Source: Sporosarcina ureae
Lineage (GTDB): Bacteria > Bacillota > Bacilli > Bacillales_A > Planococcaceae
Direction: 5' to 3'
Length of the DNA stretch: 64,000 nt
Assembly: GCF_002082015.1 (NCBI RefSeq)
Contig: NZ_CP015109.1
Location: 644,134-708,133 of the forward strand
Shown: in pieces, positions 18,041 through 30,810 of the stretch
Numbering within the stretch: position 1 is the first letter of the stretch
Layout of the letters: every line of letters starts with the position of its first letter
Made by a program: the position numbers and the translations under genes
Notes under the pieces: generated by a model
What the model was told of the DNA's origin: nothing
The model's input: only the letters and a program-made list of their open reading frames with translations
Database searches by the model: none

Positions 18041-20176
18041 TTGAAAATCCTGGTTACTAAGTTGTTCGCTCTTGATATCGGGACTCGCTCGGTTGTAGGC
18101 ATTATACTGGAAGAACAGAACGATTCATTCCATATTGTAGACTTGATTGCAAAAGAACATAAAGAGCGATCGATGATTGATGGACAAATACATAATATTT
18201 TAAGCGTCGCATCCATTATTCAAGAAATTAAAGAAGAATTGGAACAAATTCATGGACCTCTGCATCGCGTCAGTGTGGCAGCAGCGGGTCGTTCATTGAA
18301 AACAGCAGAAGGCACTGTGACGGTAGATATTTCAGATCGTACATTGATGTCAAAAGAAGATATCAACCGATTGGAATTAGTAGCTGTACAAAATGCACAT
18401 GAAAAATTACTATCTGCTCATCAATCGCAAGAGGATGATCACTATTATTGCGTTGGGTATTCTGTTTTATATTACAAATTACAAGACGAAAAGATTGGTA
18501 GTCTGATTGATCAAAAAGGGAAATCAGCTACCGTAGAAGTCATTGCTACATTTTTACCACGAGTGGTTGTAGAATCCTTACTCGCCGCGTTAAAGCGTGC
18601 CGATTTGGAAATGGAAGCTTTAACACTCGAGCCGATCGCTGCAATTCATGTACTCGTTCCCCCTTCCATGAGAAGATTGAATATCGCTTTGGTCGATATT
18701 GGAGCCGGCACGTCAGATATTGCCATTGTCAGGGATAATACCGTGACGGCATATGGAATGGTACCTGTTGCGGGAGATGAAATGACCGAAGCGCTAAGTG
18801 CACACTACTTGCTTGATTTTCCTATAGCTGAACAAATGAAACGACAAATTAATGATCAAGATGTATTGACAGTGCAGGATATTTTAGGATTCGAACAAGA
18901 AATTCCTTCAGAAGAAGTAATCGATGTCATCAGACCTTCAGTGAAACATGTAGCGTTATCCATCGCTACTGAAATCAAACGATTGAATCATCACTCTTCT
19001 CCGCAAGCCGTGATGATTGTTGGAGGCGGAGGATTAACGCCTACATTGACGAAAGAACTGAGCACGCAATTAGATCTTCCTGAAAACCGAGTAGCTATTC
19101 GCAGTCTCGATGCGCTTTCAGGAGTCACATTCTCTGATCAGATCGAAGCTTCTCCTGCACTCGTCACGCCGATCGGTATTGCGATTGCAGCGCAAAGAGC
19201 TCCGATTCATTACATTTCTTTAACAGTCAACGACCAATCCATTCGATTGTTCGAACTAAAAGAGCTGACAGTAGGCGATGCATTGCTTGCGGCCCGCATT
19301 ACCGCCCGTCAGTTATATGGTAAACCTGGACTTGCACTGACCGTAAAAGTAAATGGGCAGTGGAGAACACTTCCTGGCGGGCACGGCTCATCTACAACTA
19401 TCTTGTTAAACGGCACTGAGGCTAGCACTAAGGATCGCGTCGGCCATCTAGACAGTATTGAGCTATTGTTCGGTCAAGACGGCACAGACGCCTCAGCGAC
19501 AGTCAGAGACTTGGTAGACGCACCTGATTCCATTCGTTATCAATTGGACGGGGTAATTCAGACAGTTACTGGGCAAATTTTGCTAAACGGAAAGCCTGCT
19601 ACCTTGGATACTATCATTATGGATCGGGATGAACTGACAGTGAATCCGGCTAATAGAATAAAAGATGTGATCACGTCTCATACAAGTCCGCAGTCAGAGC
19701 CGTTCACCATTACATGGAACGGTACACCCCATCGCTTAAGAAGGGATGAGACGGTTTATATTGCAAACGGACAAGAAGTCTCCGACGATTATCGGATCCG
19801 CGCAAATGATATCATTGAAATGCATCAGCCTACTTTTCTTTCATTGAAGGAAATAGCAAAGGATTTAGAGATCATTCTAGAAGAACGCGCTGACGTTACG
19901 TTCAATGGAGAACCTGTGGGTATTACAAAACAACGAACTGCTACTTATGTAAACGGACAACTGGCGAACCTTGATTACCAAGTACAACCTAACGATCAGG
20001 TGGAGTTCAAGTCCTTACCCAACTCTCCTATACTATTCAGTGATATATTTTCATTCACCGACTTTTCATTACCTACTCAATCTACCGCCAACTATCGATT
20101 ATTGCGTAACGGTGATTCCATCGGCTTCAACGAATTCATCTTCGGTGGAGATCAACTAGAGATTATATTTGAATAA
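18041..20176 (+). CDS. FtsA-like actin-fold ATPase with long C-terminal extension
   Basis: The N-terminal 400 residues are an FtsA/PilM-type actin-fold domain: phosphate-1 loop F-A-L-D-I-G-T-R-S near 10, an inserted SHS2-type subdomain, phosphate-2 loop V-D-I-G-A-G-T-S-D near 218 and adenosine loop V-G-G-G-G-L-T near 327. FtsA tethers FtsZ to the membrane, but this protein lacks the usual C-terminal amphipathic helix. Instead it has about 300 residues of repeated small domains with recurring motifs such as L-L-N-G, V-Y-I-A-N-G-Q and Y-V-N-G-Q followed by D-x-I/V-E. It is therefore probably a paralogue with a separate envelope or division role. The start is uncertain: AAGAGG directly abuts the TTG at 18041, while an in-frame CTG at 18050 is better spaced and would begin just before the conserved domain. 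Confidence 0.8.
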   Translation: MKILVTKLFALDIGTRSVVGIILEEQNDSFHIVDLIAKEHKERSMIDGQIHNILSVASIIQEIKEELEQIHGPLHRVSVAAAGRSLKTAEGTVTVDISDRTLMSKEDINRLELVAVQNAHEKLLSAHQSQEDDHYYCVGYSVLYYKLQDEKIGSLIDQKGKSATVEVIATFLPRVVVESLLAALKRADLEMEALTLEPIAAIHVLVPPSMRRLNIALVDIGAGTSDIAIVRDNTVTAYGMVPVAGDEMTEALSAHYLLDFPIAEQMKRQINDQDVLTVQDILGFEQEIPSEEVIDVIRPSVKHVALSIATEIKRLNHHSSPQAVMIVGGGGLTPTLTKELSTQLDLPENRVAIRSLDALSGVTFSDQIEASPALVTPIGIAIAAQRAPIHYISLTVNDQSIRLFELKELTVGDALLAARITARQLYGKPGLALTVKVNGQWRTLPGGHGSSTTILLNGTEASTKDRVGHLDSIELLFGQDGTDASATVRDLVDAPDSIRYQLDGVIQTVTGQILLNGKPATLDTIIMDRDELTVNPANRIKDVITSHTSPQSEPFTITWNGTPHRLRRDETVYIANGQEVSDDYRIRANDIIEMHQPTFLSLKEIAKDLEIILEERADVTFNGEPVGITKQRTATYVNGQLANLDYQVQPNDQVEFKSLPNSPILFSDIFSFTDFSLPTQSTANYRLLRNGDSIGFNEFIFGGDQLEIIFE

Positions 20177-20218
20177 AAGCTACGCTGTGCATAAAAAATC
20201 GCACGGCGTAGCTTTTTC
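20176..20218 (+). terminator. Terminator of the FtsA-like gene
   Basis: AAAGCTACGCTGTGC pairs with GCACGGCGTAGCTTT around a 10-nt loop, followed by TTCTT. Confidence 0.9.
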
Positions 20219-20244
20219 TTATTACTCTTATCTAACAGTGTGCA

Positions 20245-20275
20245 TAGAAAAAACCTTCCCGTGGAGGAAGGTTTT
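20245..20275 (-). terminator. ytxGH terminator
   Basis: AAAACCTTCC and GGAAGGTTTT form a perfect stem; on the minus strand TTTTTTC follows, 5 nt after the ytxH stop. Confidence 0.85.
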
Positions 20276-20280
20276 CGCTA

Positions 20281-21018
20281 TTACTTAGAATGAACTTTGT
20301 TGTTTGAAGATGAATTGCTTGCTTTAGACTGATTCGTATCCTTTTTAGCAGAAGCATCTGCTTTAGAAGATTTGTTGTCTTTGGTTTGGTTTGAAGATTT
20401 GCTAGCTTTAGCTTGATCTTCATTTTTATTTGAAGCATCTTTTACTTTTGAAAGTTCTCCGGATTTTTCATTGTTTTCTTTTGTGCTTTTATAATCCGTT
20501 GCTTCTTCACCTTCAGATGATACTGTACCGTCATCCATCGGAACGCTAGTTTTTGAAGTAGCAGATTTCACTTTGTCTACTAGCTGTCCGGATTGCTCTT
20601 GTAAGTTATGAGACAACTCGGAAGTCTTCTCTTTTGCAGCTGTAGTGAAAGCTGTAGTTTTTTCTTTAGCTGTATCTGTAAAGTCCGCTGTGTAATCTTT
20701 TGCCGCACTAGATAACTCCGCCGCTTTATCTTTTGCCGTTGAGCTTAATTCAATACTCTTGTCTTTTAACTGTGACGCTTGCAAAGTTAAATCTTCTCGC
20801 ATTTCACGGCCCGTCTTCGGTGCTAAGAATAATGCAGTCGCTGCTCCGATGACGCCACCAATGATTGCGCCCGCAATGAAACTACCTGTGCCGCTACTCT
20901 CTTCATCATACAAATCATTTGTTGAACGATATGTGTAGTTCGCTGGGTATTGTGGCTGTCCATAAGTATTTGAGTAGTTACCTTGGTTGTCGTTATAGTT
21001 CGGTTTGTTTTCTGTCAT
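20281..21018 (-). CDS. ytxH: YtxH family stress protein
   Basis: YtxH proteins are general-stress proteins of unknown biochemical role. The N-terminal 50 residues are Asn/Tyr/Gln-rich, followed by a glycine-rich membrane segment (about 46-66, G-A-I-I-G-G-V-I-G-A) and the family signature F-L-A-P-K-T-G-R-E-M-R. Amphipathic helical repeats of the type T-A-K-E-K-T follow. The last 100 residues are a low-complexity Ser/Lys/Asp/Asn tail. At 245 residues it is longer than B. subtilis YtxH (about 150) because of that tail. It lies 58 nt after ytxG on the same strand, and the pair appears to be driven by a SigB-type promoter. ytxJ, the third gene in B. subtilis, is absent. Confidence 0.88.
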   Translation of the reverse strand: MTENKPNYNDNQGNYSNTYGQPQYPANYTYRSTNDLYDEESSGTGSFIAGAIIGGVIGAATALFLAPKTGREMREDLTLQASQLKDKSIELSSTAKDKAAELSSAAKDYTADFTDTAKEKTTAFTTAAKEKTSELSHNLQEQSGQLVDKVKSATSKTSVPMDDGTVSSEGEEATDYKSTKENNEKSGELSKVKDASNKNEDQAKASKSSNQTKDNKSSKADASAKKDTNQSKASNSSSNNKVHSK

Positions 21019-21076
21019 TGTTTATTCCTCCTGTGAATTAACTGTTTTTGGTACATTTTAAAGGAAAATGCTTGTA

Positions 21077-21529
21077 CTAGGAGCGCGATTTGTAGACTGT
21101 CCAACCAGCAGACTTTTCAGGTTGCCGTTCCTTTACCTGATCATAGAGACCAACAGCCACGGTTCCCCATTGTACTACTTGCGCAATTTTGTCACTGTTT
21201 TGTTCGGCTTTAGTAGTTACTGAGTTCGAAATTCGGTGAACGGACTGATTAAGCGTGTTCACTGAATCACCTACCCCTTTCACCGCATCCACCACAGTGT
21301 TCAGCTTGTCGGCTTTTCCTTGTAAATCTTCCGCCAGCTGATTGGTTTTTTGAAGGAGCTGTGTACTTTCTGTAGTCACTCCCTCTAATTGCTTTGTTAA
21401 GCCATCTACTGTATGCGAGACACTTTGCAAAGATGTCTTTAACGACCCTAGTGTCATAGCTAGACTTACACAAAGAATAAGAAATGCGATTGCGGCAATC
21501 ACTGCTGCAACGTAAAGTAAATTGATCAC
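21077..21529 (-). CDS. ytxG: DUF948 protein YtxG
   Basis: This 150-residue protein starts with a GTG preceded by AGGAGG (9 nt spacing). It has one N-terminal membrane segment (about 3-30) and a long predicted coiled coil (about 35-110) with L-x-x-x-V heptads, the usual form of DUF948 proteins. The exact function is unknown; B. subtilis ytxG belongs to the general-stress regulon. It is the first gene of the ytxGH pair, downstream of a good SigB promoter match. Confidence 0.85.
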   Translation of the reverse strand: MINLLYVAAVIAAIAFLILCVSLAMTLGSLKTSLQSVSHTVDGLTKQLEGVTTESTQLLQKTNQLAEDLQGKADKLNTVVDAVKGVGDSVNTLNQSVHRISNSVTTKAEQNSDKIAQVVQWGTVAVGLYDQVKERQPEKSAGWTVYKSRS

Positions 21530-21566
21530 TTACGTAATCCTCCTAGAGCATATTCTTACGAAAACT

Positions 21567-21592
21567 TTACCCTTCTTTCAGAGTTTCTAAAC
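21567..21592 (-). promoter_or_regulatory. Candidate SigB promoter of ytxGH
   Basis: On the minus strand GTTTAG (21587-21592), 14 bp, then GGGTAA (21567-21572) matches the general-stress sigma factor consensus GTTTaa-N12-15-GGGTAT. It lies 38 nt upstream of the ytxG start. The B. subtilis operon is a known SigB target. Confidence 0.65.
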
Positions 21593-21662
21593 TTTTCGTC
21601 CTATACTTCTGTTCGACATAACTAATTGATATCCTTCATCAAACTAAATAAATTCTGAAGAA

Positions 21663-21700
21663 AATGAGAAACAGCCCTCTCAAAAAGATTAGGCTGTTTC
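21663..21700 (-). terminator. murC terminator overlapping the gene end
   Basis: GAAACAGCC and GGCTGTTTC pair across 15 nt; the upstream arm lies inside the last codons of murC, and the minus strand continues TCATTTTC. Confidence 0.55.
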
Positions 21701-23002
21701 TTCTTTCGTTATATCAGACTTAAATTGTTTTAAATATAACTGGATATCTCCAGCTCCCATAAATAAGATGACAGCCTGTTGATGTGCTTCTAAATCTGAC
21801 ATATCTTCTATTTTCAAATGTTGGGAATTAGGAATTTTAGCAATTAAATCATGAATCGTTAAATTTCCTGATTGCTCTCTTGCCGATCCGAATATATCAC
21901 ATAAATACACATGATCTGCTTCAGAAAGACTGTCTGCAAATTGATTTAGCATCGCAGCTGTTCTGCTAAATGTATGCGGTTGGAATACCGCGATTACTTC
22001 CCGATTCGGATACTTTTGACGTGCTGAATCCAATGTTGCGCGGATTTCAGTAGGATGATGTGCATAGTCGTCCACGATGACACGGCCATCTAATTCCATA
22101 ATAGTAAATCGTCTCTTCACACCCGTAAACGTCGCAAAACGTTCATTGACAATTTCAGCTGGAATATTTTCATAATGACATAGTGTAATGACACTTAAAG
22201 CATTTCGAATCGCATGGTCACCTGTCAACATAATCGTGAAACGGTAATAAAATTCATTTCGAATGAACACATCAAACGAGCAGCCATTTTGATCTTTTTC
22301 AATATTCGCTGCGTAGAAATCATTGGATGAATCCAAGCCATAATAGACAATCGGAACCTGACATTGGAGTTTCTGAAGATTCTCGTCATCACCGCAAGCG
22401 ATTAACGCCTTCTTCACTTGACTTGCCATCTGTCCGAAAGCATCCAAAATATCGTCCAAACTGGTGAAATAATCCGGATGATCGAAATCAATATTCGTCA
22501 TGATTGCATAGTCTGGATGGTATGCCAAAAAGTGACGTTTGTATTCACACGCTTCAAAAACAAAGTTCTCCGCATTTTCGACGCCTTTTCCTGTACCGTC
22601 TCCAATTAAATAAGAAGTCGGCGCAAAGCCACCCAATACATGTGACAGCAAGCCTGTTGTAGAGGTTTTACCATGCGTTCCCGTAACCCCGATGGAAGTA
22701 AATTGCTCCATGTAGTCGCCTAGGAAGTCATGATAACGAATAACTTCGACCCCTAGTTCTTTTGCGCGTAGTAATTCAGGATGATCATCTTTAAATGCGT
22801 TTCCCGCAATGACTTTCATGCCCGGTTGAATATTATTTTCGTCAAATGGTAAAACTTTTATGTTTCGTTCATGTAAAGGATCTTCTGTAAAAAAGTATTT
22901 TTCTACGTCAGAACCTTGCACTTTATAAGAAGAGTCATGTAGCAACTGGGCAAGGGAACTCATTCCTGATCCTTTTATGCCAGTAAAATGTAACAATGTC
23001 AT
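21689..23002 (-). CDS. murC: UDP-N-acetylmuramate--L-alanine ligase
   Basis: MurC adds the first amino acid of the peptidoglycan stem peptide, using ATP, in the cytoplasm. The start is the ATG at 23000-23002 behind GGGAGG; the longer frame adds 15 unsupported residues. The 437-residue product has G-I-K-G-S-G-M near 8 (UDP-MurNAc binding), the ATP loop G-T-H-G-K-T-S-T-T near 108, and D-D-Y-A-H-H-P-T-E near 310, all typical of Mur ligases. As in B. subtilis it follows sftA (ytpT) on the same strand, 130 nt downstream. Confidence 0.96.
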   Translation of the reverse strand: MTLLHFTGIKGSGMSSLAQLLHDSSYKVQGSDVEKYFFTEDPLHERNIKVLPFDENNIQPGMKVIAGNAFKDDHPELLRAKELGVEVIRYHDFLGDYMEQFTSIGVTGTHGKTSTTGLLSHVLGGFAPTSYLIGDGTGKGVENAENFVFEACEYKRHFLAYHPDYAIMTNIDFDHPDYFTSLDDILDAFGQMASQVKKALIACGDDENLQKLQCQVPIVYYGLDSSNDFYAANIEKDQNGCSFDVFIRNEFYYRFTIMLTGDHAIRNALSVITLCHYENIPAEIVNERFATFTGVKRRFTIMELDGRVIVDDYAHHPTEIRATLDSARQKYPNREVIAVFQPHTFSRTAAMLNQFADSLSEADHVYLCDIFGSAREQSGNLTIHDLIAKIPNSQHLKIEDMSDLEAHQQAVILFMGAGDIQLYLKQFKSDITKEETA

Positions 23003-23132
23003 ATTGAAACCTCCCGGGAGTTCTTTCATCCCACTTTTTATCTTCAATCGCCCCGTAATAGACCTGAAGATTATTTCTTGTCATAGAATATCATGCGTTC
23101 GATTAAACCACTAGACACGAACTATGCATTCA

Positions 23133-26210
<3,078 letters not shown>

Positions 26211-26330
26211 ATATATCACTCTTTTCATATCAATCATTTCATTTTAACAGGTTACTAGTAGGTAAATCAAACAGTTCTATGTACTTTCTGTATAAAATGA
26301 TGATTTGTAACCCTTTGTAACAATAATACA

Positions 26331-26377
26331 AAAAAGCTTTTGCTACAAGCTTAACGAGCCTTGTGCAAAAGCTTTTT
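26331..26377 (-). terminator. Terminator of the ytpQ-ytpR transcript
   Basis: AAAAAGCTTTTGC and GCAAAAGCTTTTT form a 13-bp stem extended by ACAAG/CTTGT; T-tracts flank both ends. It lies 20 nt after the ytpR stop. Confidence 0.9.
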
Positions 26378-26397
26378 ATAATGGATATATTTTCAAC

Positions 26398-27003
26398 TTA
26401 CGCTTGGAATGCTTCCCCGACTTTTCGATCATCTTCCACTACAAGGATTCCTTTTGCATCTGGAGCATCTTGCAGATCGAGTTCTTTAGCAGAACAGATC
26501 ATACCTGACGAAGCCACACCGCGAAGTTCCGCATCACGAATGATCATACCTGAAGGCATTACAGCGCCTACTTTTGCGACAACTACTTTTTGTCCAGCTT
26601 CCACATTAGGCGCGCCACAAACGATTTGTAGCATCTCCTCCCCTACGTCTACTTGGCATATGTTCAATTTATCTGCATTTGGATGCTTCTCTTTTTCAGT
26701 CACATAGCCTATAACGAATTTAGGAGTGAAGTCTAATTCTAATTTCAAATCGATGTCATTTTTCTTTAATGCTTGTTGTATTTGTTCGCCAAGCTCTTCA
26801 GTCAGTTCTACTTGTCCTACTGCTGAAATTGTGAAATAGCTAGATGCTTCAAATAAATTGAACGCTACTACAGTTCCTGTCTTCTCGTCTTTGATTAACG
26901 TAACATTATTTGTTCTTTCAGTAGTAAGTGCTGTCGGTCTTTCTGTTGTAAGTTGAACGAACAATACATCGCCAACACCTTCTGGATTATAAAATATATT
27001 CAT
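26398..27003 (-). CDS. ytpR: YtpR, tRNA-binding (EMAP/CsaA-like) domain protein
   Basis: This 201-residue protein matches the YtpR family: an N-terminal DUF4479 domain (about 1-90) followed by an OB-fold tRNA-binding domain resembling the N-terminus of phenylalanyl-tRNA synthetase beta and EMAPII (about 92-195, with [14 protein letters not shown] and V-C-G-A-P-N-V). The fold suggests RNA binding; the cellular role is unknown. Its ATG overlaps the stop of ytpQ by 4 nt (3 shared codon positions), so the two are co-translated. Confidence 0.92.
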   Translation of the reverse strand: MNIFYNPEGVGDVLFVQLTTERPTALTTERTNNVTLIKDEKTGTVVAFNLFEASSYFTISAVGQVELTEELGEQIQQALKKNDIDLKLELDFTPKFVIGYVTEKEKHPNADKLNICQVDVGEEMLQIVCGAPNVEAGQKVVVAKVGAVMPSGMIIRDAELRGVASSGMICSAKELDLQDAPDAKGILVVEDDRKVGEAFQA

Positions 27004-27815
27004 TTTTTCTTATCCCTTCTTGCCAATCTATTTTTTGCCATAATGAAAATAGGTTCAAGTTTACCATCTTCATAAATGAAAGACAGTGACGTAACAGGTA
27101 CAGCACCTGTTGTGAAAAATTGCATAGCCATTTGTGCCACGACGTCATATCCCGTCTCATTCCGGATATCTCCGATAATTAACACATCTTGATGAGGAAC
27201 AGAAACGACCATATGACCTTCAATCTTTTGTTCCATTTCTTTCATAAATGGCTGATTCAATATTCTGCTCGCATCATAGCCATCGTTGTTGTTGATGAAG
27301 TAGAAGATATTATCCGATACGACATCCTGCTTATAAGCCGTCGGCAACGTCTTCACTCTAAACATGGCGACCTCTTGTATTTCCTGTTCTGTCATCTGCA
27401 GATCGGAAAGCATTCCTTGATCGATCAAGCGATAGGTGTTCCCTAAATCCAGCGCGTAGAAAATCCGTGTTTCAGCTGTATGGTCTTTCGTTAAGAATGC
27501 TTGTCCAGCAGAACTTTCCGTTGGGAATGAAGTCGAACGGATGACAGGATAAATTGTATTTTCTCCTGCAAATCCTTTTGCTTGTTCTCGCTCCATTGCG
27601 CGAAACGTTTCTTGGACGGTATACACCACTTCATCAATTGCACGTTCTTTTTTTTGCTCATATTTAGATAAAATTTCAGGTAATGAAATATCCATACCTT
27701 TATGAAGAGTATGGTGGACAATCCGCAATTTGTCTGCCTGTCGGTCAAATTGCCAATCAAAGTTCTCTTTAGGTAAGCGCTTCTTTAGTTCTTCTACCAA
27801 ATCTTCAGCTTCCAT
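27000..27815 (-). CDS. ytpQ: YtpQ, DUF1444 protein
   Basis: The 271-residue product matches the DUF1444/UPF0354 family conserved in Bacillales; its function is not known. It is cytoplasmic, with a well-conserved core (P-V-I-R-S-T-S-F-P and P-V-T-S-L-S-F). The start ATG has GAGAGGG upstream. It is coupled to ytpR downstream and lies 34 nt after the lipoprotein gene, so lipoprotein-ytpQ-ytpR probably form one operon. Confidence 0.9.
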   Translation of the reverse strand: MEAEDLVEELKKRLPKENFDWQFDRQADKLRIVHHTLHKGMDISLPEILSKYEQKKERAIDEVVYTVQETFRAMEREQAKGFAGENTIYPVIRSTSFPTESSAGQAFLTKDHTAETRIFYALDLGNTYRLIDQGMLSDLQMTEQEIQEVAMFRVKTLPTAYKQDVVSDNIFYFINNNDGYDASRILNQPFMKEMEQKIEGHMVVSVPHQDVLIIGDIRNETGYDVVAQMAMQFFTTGAVPVTSLSFIYEDGKLEPIFIMAKNRLARRDKKK

Positions 27816-27849
27816 TCGTTAACCCTCTCCTTCACTACTCTTATAATAT

Positions 27850-28368
27850 TTACCGATCGTCATGCTGAACCGAACGAGCAATTTCCATCATCTTTCCTAA
27901 GTAGGCATCGGTATTCGCTTCATTCGTCACGGTTTCCACTTTCGCTCCGCCTACGTTTGCAATTAGCTCTACTTGCTTCTCACCTTTTTGAATCACCGCA
28001 ACAAAACCAAAAGCATCATCTTTTGAGAATGTTTGTGCACCTACTAAATGATCCGGTTCATCCGTCAATAGTACGTCATAATACACTTGACTATTTTTCT
28101 TTTCATTCGGATTAACTGTAAGATAAAATGAATCATTTCGCTTAGTTAACACAATCTTTTGTGAAATAGATTCTTTATCTATTCGTAGAGTTGGCGGTTT
28201 ATAGAAATCAATATCGCCCACTGTTTGGTTCGTTTTTTTGCTATTTAATTCAAATGCTTTTTTCGCTGAAACAAATGCATCATCAGTACGGACTTCCACT
28301 TTCTGATTACATCCTACCAATACGACAGCTAGTAGCAACAGCAAGAAAACCTTTCCACTTCGCAACAT
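27850..28368 (-). CDS. Lipoprotein of unknown function
   Basis: The first 20 residues are a lipoprotein signal peptide ending in the lipobox L-V-G-C (cysteine at residue 20), so the mature 153-residue protein should be anchored to the outer face of the membrane. The mature part is hydrophilic, with no recognised domain. The ATG has GGGGGAA upstream. It lies upstream of ytpQ at 34 nt. In B. subtilis a thioredoxin-like gene (ytpP) lies near this position, but no thioredoxin motif is present here. Confidence 0.8.
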   Translation of the reverse strand: MLRSGKVFLLLLLAVVLVGCNQKVEVRTDDAFVSAKKAFELNSKKTNQTVGDIDFYKPPTLRIDKESISQKIVLTKRNDSFYLTVNPNEKKNSQVYYDVLLTDEPDHLVGAQTFSKDDAFGFVAVIQKGEKQVELIANVGGAKVETVTNEANTDAYLGKMMEIARSVQHDDR

Positions 28369-28446
28369 TCAGGTTCCCCCCTTCTCTACCTTCGTTCAAT
28401 TTTCTATCAGTCCTATTCTAATCGCACCCCGTCGCTATTGCAATCG

Positions 28447-28962
28447 TCAGCTCTGTAGCGACTTGCTATACAGCAGCTGGCCGATCAATAATTGCATGAT
28501 ATGTTCAAATAACGCGTCTCTTGGTACGAGTTGTGCCGTCAACATTCCCATCGCGCCTTCCGCCATGCGAACATTTTGCTTTTTAAAATAGGCATCTACC
28601 ACTTCACCTAATTCTTTACCCCGGTGAATTTCATCGGCTAACTCTTCAGGTAAAGGGATTTGCGCCCCAGCTGCAGTAAATGTTTTGCCTTCTGGTGTGG
28701 TGAGGGCGCCCCAATTGCAGAGATACATCGTGTCCCCCATCATATGGACACCCCCCTCTAACCCAATACCGTAAGCATCTTTTGCTGTAGCGATGGAACG
28801 ATTGATTGCGCCTTGCCGTGTTTCCTTTGCACTCATCGGCTGAGCGCTGACGCTTGACGGAACAGATGCGGAAGTAATGGTGCTGTTTTCTAGAAAGCGC
28901 TTGACGATTTGAACTACTGCACGCTTTTTCGCCTGATTTTCAGAACCAAGAACAAATTTCAT
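28447..28962 (-). CDS. DUF84 family NTPase (inosine/xanthosine triphosphatase-like)
   Basis: The 171-residue protein begins V-L-G-S-E-N-Q-A-K-K-R-A-V, the typical start of DUF84 nucleotide phosphatases related to YjjX, which hydrolyse non-canonical purine nucleotides to keep them out of nucleic acids. The conserved G-L-E-G-G-V and A-x-G-A-Q segments are present. It lies 23 nt after the M42 aminopeptidase gene on the same strand. Substrate specificity is inferred from the family only. Confidence 0.8.
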   Translation of the reverse strand: MKFVLGSENQAKKRAVVQIVKRFLENSTITSASVPSSVSAQPMSAKETRQGAINRSIATAKDAYGIGLEGGVHMMGDTMYLCNWGALTTPEGKTFTAAGAQIPLPEELADEIHRGKELGEVVDAYFKKQNVRMAEGAMGMLTAQLVPRDALFEHIMQLLIGQLLYSKSLQS

Positions 28963-28985
28963 TCAACCGCCCCATTTCTCGTTGT

Positions 28986-30059
28986 TTAGCAGTTTTGTTT
29001 AATCGTTTCTACGGTAGTTTTATCGCACGCTTTTACTAACTTTGTAATTAATTCCTTCGCTGCTGCATAATCATCTGTGTGGATAATGGAAGCCGCTGTA
29101 TGGATGTAGCGAGAACAAATACCGATGACTGCACTTGGTACCCCTTCATTCGCAACATGTACTTGCCCTGCATCCGTACCGCCTTGGGATACAAAGTATT
29201 GATACGGTATATTGTGAGTTTCAGCAGTGTCCAAAATGAATTCGCGCATACCACGGTGTGTCACCATCGAGCGGTCCATAATGCGCAACAACGTGCCTTG
29301 GCCCAACTGACCGAATTCGTTTTTATTGCCGCTTGCATCATTTGCGGGACTGGCATCGAGTGCGAAGAATAAGTCGGGATCAATCATGCGCGCTGCCGTT
29401 TGTGCACCCCGTAAGCCGACTTCTTCCATGACTGTTGCGCCTGAATACAATGTGTTCGGCAACGTTTCATTTTTCACTTCTTGCAACAGTTCTATGGCAA
29501 GACCGCAACCATATCGGTTATCCCATGCTTTGGCCATAATCTTTTTCGGGTTAGCCATCGGTGTGAACGGACAAATCGGCAAGATCTGCTGACCAGGACG
29601 AATACCGAAACTTTCAGCATCTGCTTTGTCATCCGCACCGACATCAATCAGCATGTTTTTGATATCCATTGGTTTGCTACGTTCTGCGTCACTCAGCAAA
29701 TGCGGCGGAATAGAGCCGATCACGCCCGGAATTTCTGCATTCTCCGTAATGATCTGGACTCGTTGTGCTAGTAATACTTGATTCCACCAGCCACCTAACG
29801 GCTGAAAACGAAGCATCCCGTTATCCGTAATACCTGTTACCATGAAGCCAACTTCATCCATATGTCCAGCAACCATAATTTTCGGCTGGTCTTCTTGTCC
29901 ATGTCGAACACCAAACACGCCACCTAGACCGTCTTGAATCAGCTCATCTGCGTTCTGTGCTAACTGCTCACGCATAAAAGCCCGGACACGGTATTCATTA
30001 CCTGGTGCGCCCGGAAGTTCAGTCAATGTACGAAATAATTCCACTGTTTCTTTTTTCAT
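28986..30059 (-). CDS. ytoP: M42 family glutamyl aminopeptidase
   Basis: The 357-residue protein is an M42 metallopeptidase, a cytoplasmic di-metal enzyme releasing N-terminal residues from peptides. Metal ligands are visible: the A-G-H-M-D-E-V-G-F motif near 66, W-D-N-R-Y-G-C-G near 180, the catalytic V-M-E-E-V-G-L-R-G near 213 and H-T near 321. It corresponds to B. subtilis ytoP (annotated as a glutamyl aminopeptidase). TATAAT at 30092-30097 (minus strand) may be its -10 element. A DUF84 gene follows closely. Confidence 0.93.
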   Translation of the reverse strand: MKKETVELFRTLTELPGAPGNEYRVRAFMREQLAQNADELIQDGLGGVFGVRHGQEDQPKIMVAGHMDEVGFMVTGITDNGMLRFQPLGGWWNQVLLAQRVQIITENAEIPGVIGSIPPHLLSDAERSKPMDIKNMLIDVGADDKADAESFGIRPGQQILPICPFTPMANPKKIMAKAWDNRYGCGLAIELLQEVKNETLPNTLYSGATVMEEVGLRGAQTAARMIDPDLFFALDASPANDASGNKNEFGQLGQGTLLRIMDRSMVTHRGMREFILDTAETHNIPYQYFVSQGGTDAGQVHVANEGVPSAVIGICSRYIHTAASIIHTDDYAAAKELITKLVKACDKTTVETIKQNC

Positions 30060-30261
30060 CTAAATCCCTCACTTTTTTATTGTCTATGTGTATTATATCC
30101 ACATACCAAACAGATGAATACTAATTAGGTTACGAATTCGCTTTACACAAAAGTGCCATATTCTACCGATTAATGAAGTGGGAAATACTTTAGAATCGCC
30201 ATGCACTTTTAAACTATGTTACACTATAAGAAAAGATTTGCGAAGGAGGCTGCAATTAGCC

Positions 30262-30576
30262 ATGAGAGTAAAAGACTTTTTAGCTGGAATTTTAACTGGA
30301 GTTGCTGCAGGCGTAGTAGTGAATGAGGCATTTAATCGTTACAATGAGGAAGTACCTGCTGACAACGTATTGAAAAAAGTAAAAGATGCATTTACAGAAG
30401 AAGGACCAATCGACGGTTCTTGGATCGTTATGAAACCAGAACCTTACACAAACCACGTAATTTCTATGGACGTTTACCGTGGTGGCGTTTCCCGCATGAA
30501 AGACGGCAAGCTAGAGCAATTTGAATTCGCAGCAGATGCGAAAACAGGCACTGTCGTAGAGTTAGTTCGTCAGTAA
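30262..30576 (+). CDS. YtzB-like PepSY-related small membrane protein
   Basis: The ATG at 30262 is preceded by AGGAGG, though with long spacing (12 nt); the longer frame from 30178 overlaps the promoter region. The product of 104 residues has an N-terminal hydrophobic glycine/alanine segment (about 5-24) and a small soluble domain with G-T-V-V-E-L near the end, typical of PepSY-like domains. It is similar in place and size to B. subtilis ytzB. TG-T-TACACT at 30217-30225 may be an extended -10 element. The function is unknown. Confidence 0.7.
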   Translation: MRVKDFLAGILTGVAAGVVVNEAFNRYNEEVPADNVLKKVKDAFTEEGPIDGSWIVMKPEPYTNHVISMDVYRGGVSRMKDGKLEQFEFAADAKTGTVVELVRQ

Positions 30577-30595
30577 TCCATAATCAAATATACGT

Positions 30596-30643
30596 AAAGA
30601 GGCCATCGCGAGAAGTATCTATTTCTTGCGATGGCCTCTTTTT
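30596..30643 (+). terminator. Terminator of the YtzB-like gene
   Basis: AAAGAGGCCATCGC and GCGATGGCCTCTTT form a perfect 14-bp stem around an 18-nt loop, followed by TT. Confidence 0.9.
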
Positions 30644-30712
30644 GCGTAAGAAAGTTCAGAGTATCACCAAGTTACCGGTCTTCTCTATTTTAAAAAGGAC
30701 TTCTCCATACAG

Positions 30713-30750
30713 AAAAAGACAAACCCCTCGTAAAAAGGGATTTGTCTTTA
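30713..30750. terminator. Second bidirectional hairpin, probably ending ytnP transcripts
   Basis: AAAGACAAACCC and GGGATTTGTCTTT pair, flanked by A- and T-rich ends. It can stop rightward readthrough from the YtzB-like gene or leftward transcripts from ytnP, although it is about 200 nt beyond the ytnP stop. Confidence 0.6.
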
Positions 30751-30810
30751 GCACTTAATTTTTAACATTACATAAACGTTCCACAATTGAATGATAAAAT
30801 CAGTTGATTG

